Shown piece after piece: positions 36,603-47,500 of a stretch of 64,000 nt of DNA; the first letter of the stretch is position 1, and every line of letters begins with the position of its first letter. The notes beneath the pieces are model-generated. The model was not told the DNA's origin. It worked only from the letters and a program-made list of their open reading frames with translations, and did not search any database. The position numbers and the translations under genes were made by a program. The DNA lies in the NCBI GenBank assembly GCA_033026295.1, contig CM065180.1:17167023-17231022 (forward strand), given 5' to 3'. Origin of the DNA: Channa striata (lineage: Eukaryota; Chordata; Actinopteri; Anabantiformes; Channidae).

Positions 36603-39600
36603 GTAAGTGTTTATCCTTTATCATTTCCCATTGGTACGAACAGCTTCTATCAATGACACACAAGGTTCACTTTATTAAAGCTTCACAAATCATAATTTAT
36701 TAAGAATAGGTCAATTAATTCTGCAAGGAGTAATTTGAGGTGACTACCTGCATTCATTACTTGTGCGGTTTCTCTTAACAGTATGGAGCATTTTAGTGTC
36801 TTTCAGCAAACTGTTCGTTTTGGTTAGTGTCAGCGATGCAGTGGTAGATGAAGTCCTCAAAAACTATACTTAGGTAAAAGTACAAATACACAAACACAAA
36901 TGTACTTAAGTATAAGTATAAGTACCCACTGATATTTCTACTTAAGTAAAAGTAAGTAAGTACATGATTTATGTTTTACTTAAAGTATTAAAAGTAAAAG
37001 TAAATGAAGCGATGTCTGTGTTGCTTGTGATACGTTTTCATAAAAAAAGAAATTGTGGTTTATTATGAGATGTGAAACAAATGTAATTGTAATGTTTAAC
37101 ACAACTTTGATTAGAAATGTAGTGGAATAAAAAGTAGAGATATTTTCTCCAAAATGTAGTAAAGTTGAAAAGTAGCCATAGTTAAATTTTGACTTTACTT
37201 TAAATGATCTAATTAAATAAAGCACAGATATGTGAAAATGTACTTAAGTACAGTAACAAAATACTTCATTACCTTCCAGCACTGCACTGATGTCATAACT
37301 TTAATTCTAGCTGCAGCAGGTAGATGTTTTCAGCAAAAACTATTTTGTTGTATAGTGTAGCTGTAAGACAATAGTGCGCTAGTTATAATTTAAATGCTAA
37401 TAATATGTCAGTGTGTATGGAGCTGTATAATTCCACCTTTAAAAGTAAAATTATGGACTAACTAATTTTTCATTGTGATATTTTTTTTTCTGGCCAAATG
37501 ACATGCTTCGAATACTATCTATAAGTATGTGGTAGTACTAAACATTGCCAAGTTTGCAAACTACAAATGACTTTTTTATTTTGTCACTATACAGCTGAAG
37601 AACTTGAGCTGCTACAGCAGCCACTTAAGAACTGGAATGAATCCGATGTAAGCACCTGGCTGAGATCCATTGGAGTAAAGGAGCTATATATAGAGAAACT
37701 CTGTGAGGAAGAAGTAAATGGACAAATCCTTCTTGCACTAGATGAAGACTTTTTAAAGACAAAGATTTGCATGAAATCAGGACCTGCACATTTGATTATT
37801 CAAAAGAGAAATGAGCTCCTGTACTCCCAGCAAAAACCTCAAGAGAAGAAAAAGCATGCAGATGGCAAAAAGTTGGAGCAGAAAAATGTAAAGCAGAAAA
37901 TTAATATAACAAGTGAACAACCTGCAGAACAAAGTCCTGTTCCAAATCAGGATCTATTAGTAGATAGGCATAATGTTCAGGAACAATCTGTGTCTATTAC
38001 AAAAGAAGACTGCAAACCACGACCATTTGATCAAGAAGGAACTGATTTCATATATGTGAAGCATAGAGTCTTGCAACCTGAATCAGGTGCTTTTGATCTG
38101 ATCTCTCCATGCCATGAATTTAAGTCATTTGCTGTAGCTGCTGTCTTAAATCACACAAGACTGCAAGCTAAATTTGCCAAAGAGGTTCTTAAATTTGCAA
38201 ATGGCTGCATGAATATCAGATCAAATGGTACAATACACTTCGGTGTAATTGACAGCAAGGAGGATGCAGGATATGTGCATGGTGAGATAATTGGTATCCC
38301 CGTAAAAGAGAAGGACATTTACGTAGATGCTCTGGACTACATTGAGAGGAGTTTCTCCTCTGATAAGGAGCATGTGCGCCAGTGTGTAAGACCACCAAGG
38401 TTCATTGAGGTAATGGATCGAGAAAGTACAGAAAAGAGGTATGTGGTAGAGGTTGACGTTGTGCCCTCAATTAGAATCGTGAAGAGCAAAGTGTATGCAG
38501 TTCGTCTGCCAAACTTCAAAGAGTCAAGCAACAAGGTAGAATTTGAGAAAGAAACAGTTTTGCGAAGGGTGGGTTCAAAAACGGAGCCTGTGACTGACAA
38601 AGAGCTGGGTGATTTTTACCAGAGAGTCAAGGATCGGGATGCTCAAAGGGAAGAAGCAGAAAAAAATCAGTTCTTCTGTGGTCCAGAGTTATGCCAAGAC
38701 CTTGGACGGAAGCTCACAATGCTAATGACGAGTGGAAAGAAATTCATTGAAAAGGAGAAATGGTTCATACTCATCACAAACGGATTCAAACACGAGGACC
38801 TTTGCAACATTGAATGGCTGCTTAATACGAACATGTTCTGTGTTTTTGACTTTGACCCAGACTCAAAGATTTCGGGTCTTTGCAGTAGATATCTTCAGCA
38901 TCGTGCTGCAAACATGCATTCTCTGCAGAGCTATAGGATATCTACTGACATGAGCATTAAAGAATTTGCAAGTCAATTGCACCTGTTTGAACAAACTAGC
39001 TGGATCTTTTGTAATGGCCGTTCTGACTTCAAAGGAAATGAAATTCCATGTGATGAAATGACTTGGATCAAGACAAAAATGACTTTCCTGCGGGAATGTG
39101 TGTCGTTGATCTGTAAACAAATCCTGCCAAAAGGGACGTTCCAGGTGATTTTTCTTTTAACTTCACCAGTTGACAAACCACTCTTGCACACCTTTAATGA
39201 GTTTTTCACAGACATGGAAGGCCATGAAGACATAATCTGCTTGTGTGAGTCACCAAAAAACTTCCAGAAGTGGCAAAGTTTTGCGGAGGGATCATGTGGG
39301 AAGGAAACTGTGAACAATTTCAGTGTAGTCGGGATGAAACTGAGTCACATGAATGCAACTCTGCAGCACATACAACCAGTAAAAGCATGTACTAGGAAAC
39401 ACTTGCCAGTCTTTGTGAAAGGTACATGTCTCCTTGAAACACTAGAAGAGGAGCAGATATATTCTCTGGAAATTTTGACAGTTGATCACTGTGATGAAAC
39501 AAGCAAAGACTTTATTGATGAGGAAAAAGCAAACATTGAAGGCCAGTTTTACCATGGTGGAAGAGTGACCTGGTTGAATTTTTGGCTTGCTGAGTACCAG

Positions 39601-42225
39601 TACGTTGGAGAGGTAATTGAAAGAGATGCCTATCATGAGGTTTCTAAACTTCTTAATGAAGCTTTAAAATGTAGCGTAGATCAGACTCCAGTGAACAGTA
39701 TAAACATCTACCATCATCCAGGAAGTGGTGGCAGCACTGTGGCAAGACAAGTGCTGTGGAACAACAGGAAAGACCTAAGGTGTGCAGTTGTGAAGGCCTC
39801 ATACTCTGCTACTGTCGTGGCACAACATGCAGTGGAACTCAGAGAATATGAAGAAAAAGATCCACAAAGGTGTCTTCCTGTGTTGCTCCTTATTGAAGAC
39901 TCAGACAAAGAATATCTCGATGATCTCAGAAATGAGCTAGAGGTTGCCATAAATGTCAAACAAATCCAAAATGGAACTCTGTGTTTCATTTTGTTGAGCT
40001 GCAGAAGATCTCACGATCCAGAGAGGAGATGTAAGGAATCTCCATTACAGAATGTGGCTGTCACTCACAAACTGTCTCCTCAAGAGAAGAGGAAGTTTGC
40101 TGGAAAACGAGAGGTGCTCGAGGAAAAATATGAGCCTAAATTCATCCTGACATTTGTTTTAATGAGTGAAGAATTCACTGTGGATTACGTTCAACAGTTT
40201 GTGGCACATCTGCTCCAGGATATTGACCGTAAATCTGTTGTCACTCGCCTCATCCACTATGTAGCGCTGCTGAACACTTATGTTCAAAACTCGTTCATCT
40301 CTCAGTCCCATTGTGAAGCTTTGCTTGCTATAACCATTCGCATGGAAATATTTCACCAGCATGAGTTTGAGAGATCACTCAGTGATCAGGCTAAACTGGT
40401 CTTCTTGCACCTTAGAGATGACAAGACACACATTAAATCGATCAGAATCATCCACCCACTTGTTGCAGAACAAATTCTCCAACAACTTCTGGAAAACACA
40501 CAAACCCAAGGCAGCTTGGCAATGAAACTGCTGTGTGAAGTCGTGCTTTTCGAGCACAGATTTGGAAGGGAAGAATATTTGTCATTTCTGAGAGCTCTTT
40601 TTATACGGCGAACTACAATAAGCAAACATGAAAAAAAAGGGAAAAAAAGTCTTTTTGCTCCTCTGATCGAGCATGTGTGCGAAAATGAAAATAATCCAAA
40701 CAAGGCAATTGAGTTACTTAAGGAAGCATTCCATCGTTTCCATCAAGATCCATTCTTTGCCCAACAAATTGCTCGTTTTCATTATACGTATGAAAAGTTT
40801 GAAGAGGCCAAACACTGGGCAGAGACAGCAGCCAAACGACTGCCCAACAACTCATACATACTTGACACAAAGGGCCAGGTGTACAGAAAATGGTTTCAAG
40901 CAAAATACAAAGCTCTGGACAATGGCAATGTACCAAAAACAGCCCAAAATACAGCTGATGCAGTGGAGACTGCACTGAAAGCCCTAGAGTGTTTTCAAGA
41001 ATGTCAGAGAGCAGCTGAGGCAGAAATCGAAGATTTTAACAGTTCAGGTTTTTTTTCTGAAGTTGAAGTTGGATGCAGCCTGCTCAAACTGATCTCTTCA
41101 TTGGAAGTATTTGCAAACAAAGCCAATGGCCATTCAGAGTGTATGAAGTACCTAGTAACAGATTACATCCCTGAGGAAGTTGAAGATGCATGGGAACCAT
41201 TTCATGGCCGTTTGAAGAAACTTCACATAACAATACAAGATGCTTTGGAATGGATTTCAGAAGACCACAGTTACTTCCAGACAGACATTGGTGAAGATGA
41301 AGAAGAGACTCCTGAAAGTCCAGAGGAGAAGATAAGAAATACACTGACATGGCTGGCAAAAAAAACTTCAGAGTACGGGAAATACTTCAGTGAAGTTACT
41401 GCATGTCTAAAGCCTGGGCAAACAGTCCCAGCAAAACTAACTCCTTTCCAAAAACGCATGGTCATCTACCATTTTGGTGGGGGTAACATGACGTCTCTGC
41501 TTTCCAAGCTAACTGACCAGAGGGATGCAGTCCATCTTCTAGAGGGAATCCTTTCTCTCTACCCAAGCAATCCAGTAAAAGCCAAATTTGGTCAAAGGGA
41601 TATTATAAATTACATAGTGGCCCACATCACTCTAAACTGCCTGTCACCACAGACTCAAAAGGTAGCACCTCTGAAAGAGCTACAGGACCTTTGTCGTCAG
41701 TTCCCAACCGATAAACGAAAATGTTTACCCAGTGCCCTCTTTCTCCTCACCTTGCTATTTTGGCCAGAGGATCATGACACAGACGCAGAGAAAGAAACCA
41801 AATATGAAAATGTGCAATCTGCTGTTGAACACCTGGAGAAAAGCTACTGGACCAAGATGAAGGACATTCCTCAACGCAAGAGAAGAATTTACACTCACTT
41901 TTTTCTCGGCAAGGGACAAGGGTTGGATAAATTTGTCCACAAAAGCAAGTTTGAAAGAGTCACAAAAGTGTTCTCAATTTCTGAGAAACGCATGAAGTGG
42001 TTTAAAGGTGAGGCATGGAAGATGCCTGAGATTGCTACCATGCTGAAACGTGTTTCTGGATGGACTGAAGATGGAGTGGTGTATCTTGAGGGCCCACGGA
42101 AGAAGAAGTTCAGTATCCTGCCTCTTTATGTACCTTCAGTGCCTCATAGTAATGAAAACATCACATTCTACCTAGGTTTTACATTCAGGGGCCCTGTTGC
42201 CTGCAATATCATTGTGAAAAAATAA
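36599..42225 (+). CDS. samd9l: Sterile alpha motif domain-containing protein 9/9-like (SAMD9L-like)
   Basis: SAMD9/SAMD9L are interferon-induced cytosolic restriction factors that shut down translation; human SAMD9 has been reported to cut tRNA-Phe through its AlbA_2 domain. The coding exon runs 37595-42225. Splicing ATG G (36599-36602) to its acceptor (tatacag) gives MAEELELL and 1,544 residues, and removes nine unlikely residues from the unspliced frame. The start context is strong (A at -3, G at +4). Domains in order: SAM (about 11-81), Lys-rich linker, AlbA_2/Schlafen-like (about 176-380, with FANGCMNIRSNGTIHFGV), a SIR2-like region, a STAND-type P-loop NTPase with Walker A GSGGST at 711-716 and Walker B LLLIEDSD near 763, helical repeats (about 1040-1180), and a C-terminal OB-like fold. 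The length is close to human SAMD9/9L (1,589 and 1,584). No stop or frameshift is seen. SAMD9 versus SAMD9L cannot be settled by eye. Confidence 0.92.
36839..37284. mobile_element. hAT-type MITE in the samd9l-like intron
   Basis: The element begins CAGTGGTAGATGAAGT and ends CTTCATTACCTTCCAGCACTG, so its ends are imperfect inverted repeats starting CAGTG. It carries many ACTTAAGTA motifs, typical of a hAT-derived family abundant in fish. The 8-bp flanks (CAGCGATG and CACTGATG) agree at six of eight positions, fitting a decayed hAT target-site duplication. There is no transposase frame; it is about 446 bp. Confidence 0.7.
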
Positions 42226-42600
42226 ATATTAGTGTTGGAACAATGATTTGGTCACTTTAGGTTGTATGATATCTTGCTGCAGATTGAGAATATTTGGTAA
42301 CCCACTGGGTGATGCTCAGGGTGAGCATGCAGAACCTAATGTATCTACATTCAGTGAAGGGAACCTAAACATCTGGGCCTCTAGTAAAGTATGATAGTGT
42401 ACCACTCCCTCTTATATATTTTCTAGTTTACAATTTATAAAAAGTGTTGTTTACTGCAACCATTTAACTGAAAAATGAAGTCAAACTATACTATGAGCTT
42501 TACTTTTTTTAGGATAGTGTTATTTCTAATTGAAGAAATTTAGTGGATTCAGTAAAATGTATCTTTGATAATAAAATGTAACTGTGTAAATCTATTGTAA
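42226..42600 (+). other. samd9l-like 3' untranslated region (inferred)
   Basis: AT-rich sequence follows the stop codon. AATAAA at 42570-42575 is the first good poly(A) signal. Further AATAAA hexamers near 42650-42740 could serve as alternatives. Confidence 0.5.
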
Positions 42601-42884
42601 TGTTTTTTTAATTATATATTTTTTTTAAACTGCTATAAACGTACACATTATATAATAAATTCAAATAAAAGTAACAAATAGAAGAATGCATTTGGAATAA
42701 TCAGAAATAAATTGTAAATTGTCATTTTTATTGAAAATAAATATGTTGAATTCTCACTACTATTCTCACTACATTGTCTAGACGGGAACATGTAATTGAG
42801 GTGAAAGGAACTGCACTAGCTCTGTTTAAATGTAATTGCAGATCCAATTGTTTTCATGTTAATGATGAATTTTCCATGCACACG

Positions 42885-43840
42885 AGTTAGTTATGGAGTT
42901 CCACAAGGCTCTGTGTTAGGACCAATACTTTTTACATTATATATGTCTTCTCTAGGCAACATTATTAAACACTCCATAAATTTTCATTGCTATGCTAATG
43001 ACGCACAGTTATATCTATGAAACCAGACGAGGCCAAATCAATTAATCAAACTACAAGCATACCTAAAAGACATAAAGGCTTACATGTCCTACAATTTCCA
43101 ATTTCCAAACTCCATGCATTTTTTACTTCTGGATTGTACTGTAATTCTCCACTTTCAAGATGTCTCCCTTAAAAGCCTTCAATTAATCCAAAATGCTGCA
43201 GCAGGCTAACTGACTGGGATTAGTAAAAGAGATCGTATTTCACCTTCATTAGCTTCTCTCCATTGGCTTCCCATTAAATGTAGAATTGAATTTAAAACCC
43301 TTATGATCTATAAAGCTCTAAACGTTCAAGCTCCATCATATCTACAAGATCTAATAGTACCATATCATATTAGACCACTTCGGTCTCAGAATGCAGGCCT
43401 ACTTATAGTTCCCAGAGTTTCCAAAAGTAGAACGGGAGGCAGAATTTCAACTGTCTGTTCTACTTATTAACAGTGCGCACATTTTTGATGATGCTGTAAT
43501 GAAATTTTCCTCCACGTCACAACTTGGAGAAAAACATATAACACACGACTGATTTTATTGGTGATGGTAACTTCTGACAAAAACTACTCCAACATTGTTT
43601 TTTTTTTTGTTCCGTCTTTCCTTTCTCTTTGATAAAGCTTATAGTTAGTTCTAGTCATGCTGCTGGGGGACCAGCCCTCGATGCACCGAGACACTTTCCT
43701 CCTCTCTCCCCACATTTATACGTCACCACTGTCTGACATTAACTTGGTGTCTTGTTTCTTCTTTAACATGGTAGCACCAGCCTCCCACTGCTGAGAGGGC
43801 CAGGTGATGCAAACCTGCATCACTGCCTAGAAAAAAGGGT
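42885..43840 (+). mobile_element. L2/Rex-like non-LTR retrotransposon fragment (reverse transcriptase C-terminus and 3' tail)
   Basis: Conceptual translation at 42892-43020 gives YGVPQGSVLGPILFTLYM followed by HCYANDAQLYL, the reverse-transcriptase palm with the catalytic Y-x-D-D changed to YAND and a stop just after. A later part (about 43165-43445) reads LIQNAAAG, then LASLHWLPIKCRIEFKTLMIYKAL, the usual end of the ORF, again after stop codons. The 3' tail (CTTTGATAAAGCTTATAGTTAG ... GCTGCTGGGGGA) also matches this family. Material between the two parts is deleted. It is dead. Confidence 0.8.
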
Positions 43841-44499
43841 AGAGGGTGATGTTTTCACATGTGCCATATCATATTATACATTTAAATGAAAGCAACAAAT
43901 AGAAGGACACATTTGGAGTGTTAAGAAGTAAAGTAGAATTTAATTTTGTTGACTATAAAGACAGTGATAAAATTTGATAACAATTATCTGGATGTCAGTG
44001 TAAGTTGTATAAAATAAAGTTGTTTAGATTTTAAAACACTAGTCACTAGTTTAAGATTTTGTGAGCTGTAGACAATTTATTCATTTTAATTCATAAAACG
44101 AGGCGAGGAGGTGACCAGGGGACTAGTTTGGAGTTGAGCACTTTTGTCCTAGTTCGCTTGCCCTAGTTGAACATTAGCCTCTGTGGCTACCATGGAATTG
44201 CTAACGCCAAGCTACTTTAACGTTGCGACTTTTTCAGATATGTTATTTAACTGTTGGTGACTTATTTAACTGACATTACTTCTCTAGACATGATGTGTTT
44301 TCTTACAAGTAACATTTTGAAGGAAATAAAAGTTCGCGACTGTACAGCTTGAGAGATGGATGCTAGCAAACAGCTAACGTCAACTAACCTTAGCATTAGA
44401 TTTTACTAGCTGCCGCTGGTTTAGCATGTTGGAAATAAACAAAACTGTGAGTGTTAATGATGACGAGCATTTCTCTGCTACTGAATGTCTAACTTACAG
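43841..44499. other. Intergenic region and probable gaa promoter/5' non-coding exon
   Basis: AT-rich up to about 44090, then somewhat richer in G and C. The first coding exon of gaa starts after an acceptor at 44499 (aacttacag), so a non-coding first exon must lie upstream, probably between 44100 and 44480. I cannot place its donor with confidence. Confidence 0.35.
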
Positions 44500-44559
44500 T
44501 GGACGAAGCGTGTTTTGCTGAGCCCATCTGCTTTGCACCTTGCCCTGGATGATGAAGGC

Positions 44560-47500
44560 ATGGGTCTGCTGTCGAGTTTCACTGTACACATTGTCGTTCT
44601 AGCATTAGCTCTGTCACCTTGTTTGGACGCCAAGCATCTCTCTGACCATGATGCCACACGACATGGAATCACAGCCCGTGAGAGTCTGGCCAACAACAAT
44701 CCAGCAAAACTACAGGAGAATTCAGCAGGAGCAAAGGGGAGTGATTCAGAAAACTCACAAGACACTGATATTTCCAGAGGTGGTAAATGCACCATGGCTG
44801 CAGAGAGTCGGTTTGACTGCGGCAGGGACCGGCTTCTCGGGCAGAGGGAGTGTGAGGAGAGGGGATGCTGCTATGCCCCTTTGCCTGACTCTGCAGGACC
44901 ACCATGGTGCTTTTACCCCATCGAGTACCCTGGCTACAAAATGAGTCCCCTTACTCCCACGACACGGGGCCAGACTGCCACCCTGACCCGGGACAACCCT
45001 TCCTATCTCCCTAAAGATATCTCCACTCTCAGGCTAGAAGTCACAGAGGAGCCTGCAGGGTGCCTGCACCTCACTGTGAGAACCTGATGTTTGTTTTATG
45101 CATGCATTAAAATTATGATGTGAAACATTCAGGAGGGTTCACTTGACATCCCTGTCAAAACAAAAAAAAAAGAAATAATGGGGGGAGAACACTGTATGAA
45201 TGTATGTATTTTCTTTTATATTGTATGCACTATGCAAGTTAGGAGAGTTGCTTTCCATGAAAAAGTATCATATAAAATGATCTTATGTACAGATAATCTC
45301 ATTTTGGCTTTGTTTTATGTTAAACACACTGTCCATAATGATGTGTTGGTAAAAACAGAACTGCCGTGTTTACTTTAAAGTTCAAGGACCCGTCATCTCC
45401 ACGATATGAAGTTAAACTTCCAGCTGCTGTTCCTCAGCACAAACCTGAAAACCGTTATTCACTCTACACTATTGAATACCAGTCTGACCCATTTGGCTTC
45501 ATTGTGCGGAGAAAATCGAGTGGAAAGGTTATGTGAGTTGTCCTCAAATCATATGTGGGAAATTATCATCAGTATCGTAATGCTGTGTGTGACTGTTTGT
45601 TCTCTGTTTCCACAGTATGAATACTACTGTAGCTCCCCTGTTGTTTGCTGACCAGTACCTGCAGCTGTCTACAACTTTAGCCTCTCCCATAGTGTCTGGC
45701 CTTGGGGAGCATTACACCTCCCTTCGCCTGGACCTTAACTGGACTTCTCTGACTCTGTGGAACAGAGACATGGCACCTCATGTGAGTCGACTGCAGTGAT
45801 CCTCAATGGTCCATACTTCGAGTAATCAGAAGCAACATTTACATGTTCAAGATTTCATGACAAAAAATTAAACAAGATAAAACATAATCCTTATTTTTTG
45901 TGTTCTTTATCAATAAAAAGAAAACTCTAAGCTCTTGTCTTTCTCTGCAGGCCAATGCCAACCTCTATGGCTCACATCCATTCTATATTGTACAGGAGGG
46001 GGATGGCCTGGCACATGGAGTTTTTCTTCTCAATAGCAATGCAATTGGTAATGAGCTACTGTGTCTATTTTAAAAGTCACACCCTCCCACTAGCATTTGT
46101 TTCATTCACTTACATAGAACCTTTTTTCAAACTGTAGAAGTTACTAATTACTGCTAAATGTCTCTGTGATATAGAGGTGATGTTGCAACCAACTCCAGCT
46201 CTCACCTGGGTGTCTACTGGTGGAATACTGGACCTGTACGTTTTCATGGGTCCTGACGCTCAAAGTGTTGTCCGACAGTATCTTCAGGTGATTGGTATGT
46301 TTTTTTTTGTTTTTTTTTACACTCTCAAAGAGCAGCAGCAATAGTCATGCTGTAAATAAATGCACGCTTCAAAATGGGTCTTTTAAGTGGATACCTCAAA
46401 GCATGATGTTGTGTGAAAGAGCACTGAGGGAGACTGGAAAGAGTCAAATAATCTTTTCATGATTTTCATTTTCTATGTTGTTGTTAGGCTATCCTATGAT
46501 GCCTCCCTATTGGTCACTTGGCTTTCATCTGTGCCGTTGGGGATACACAACCACTAATTCAACACGCAACGTTGCACAACGTATGCACCTTGCCAACTTT
46601 CCAATGGTAAATGATGCATACTATGCATACAGATGTACACCATGTGTTTTATTATGTAGGGGCATAGCTCAGTTGGTAAGGCAGTCCAGTCGTCCACGGA
46701 TCAAAGGGTCAGTGGTTCGATCCCCAGTTCCTTATTTCCTTATAGATTAAGTACAAGTAGTTCTATAATCTGTAAATGTGTGAAATTTGTATTATTTTGA
46801 AAGGGTAAATTTCACTGCTAGTACACGTGGAATTTCTTATTTTAGCTGTTAAATTTGTAACATCCACATATAATCACATTATTTAAATGCAATTTGACAC
46901 CTTATTGCTTTTCTTTGTTATTAAGATCATTTTACATTTTTCACCATCAGGATGTGCAGTGGAATGATCTGGACTATGCAGATAAGCGCAGGGTTTTTAC
47001 CTTTGATCCCCGGCGGTTTGGGGACCTGCCAAATATGGTGGATGAATTCCATAAGAGAGGCATGAAGTACATCCTTATTTTGGTAAGAAATCATACATGT
47101 AAACATGTAAATCCTCATAACTGATAAATCAATCAGTTATTATTTTGTATTGCAATTTTGGGAGAAATGGCAATAAAATGAATTCTACTTTTTCGAAGTC
47201 ATAGTGGGTGGTGGAGTTACCGTGGGTGGATTATATTATTAGGTTGCCCCTCATTCATTTTTCACTTCAATATGACTCCACCCCCAATATGGCCTCATTA
47301 ACAGAGTAGAATCATCACCTTTCTGGCAGTTCCAACTTAAAAAATGCGAAAAATTTAACCTTGTAAAGTTTGTGGTAGAGTCACCATATTGGATCACATT
47401 AGATTGTACAAGTGTACCCCACAAAGTGGCCAGTGACATGACACAGGATGTAACGGTTTTCATTTTAACAGTAATTATCTTCTAACAATGTTTTCCAGTA

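Noticed and set aside
37567..37594. Unspliced start MTFLFCHYT for the samd9l-like protein
   Set aside because: These bases are the polypyrimidine tract and AG of an acceptor; splicing to 36602 gives a start in strong context directly before the SAM domain.
44485..44559. Longer gaa N-terminus starting at the ATG at 44485
   Set aside because: A splice acceptor ends at 44499 inside it, and using it would place the signal peptide internally.
46659..46735. Functional tRNA gene
   Set aside because: A and B boxes are present but the ends do not pair as an acceptor stem; better explained as a SINE head.
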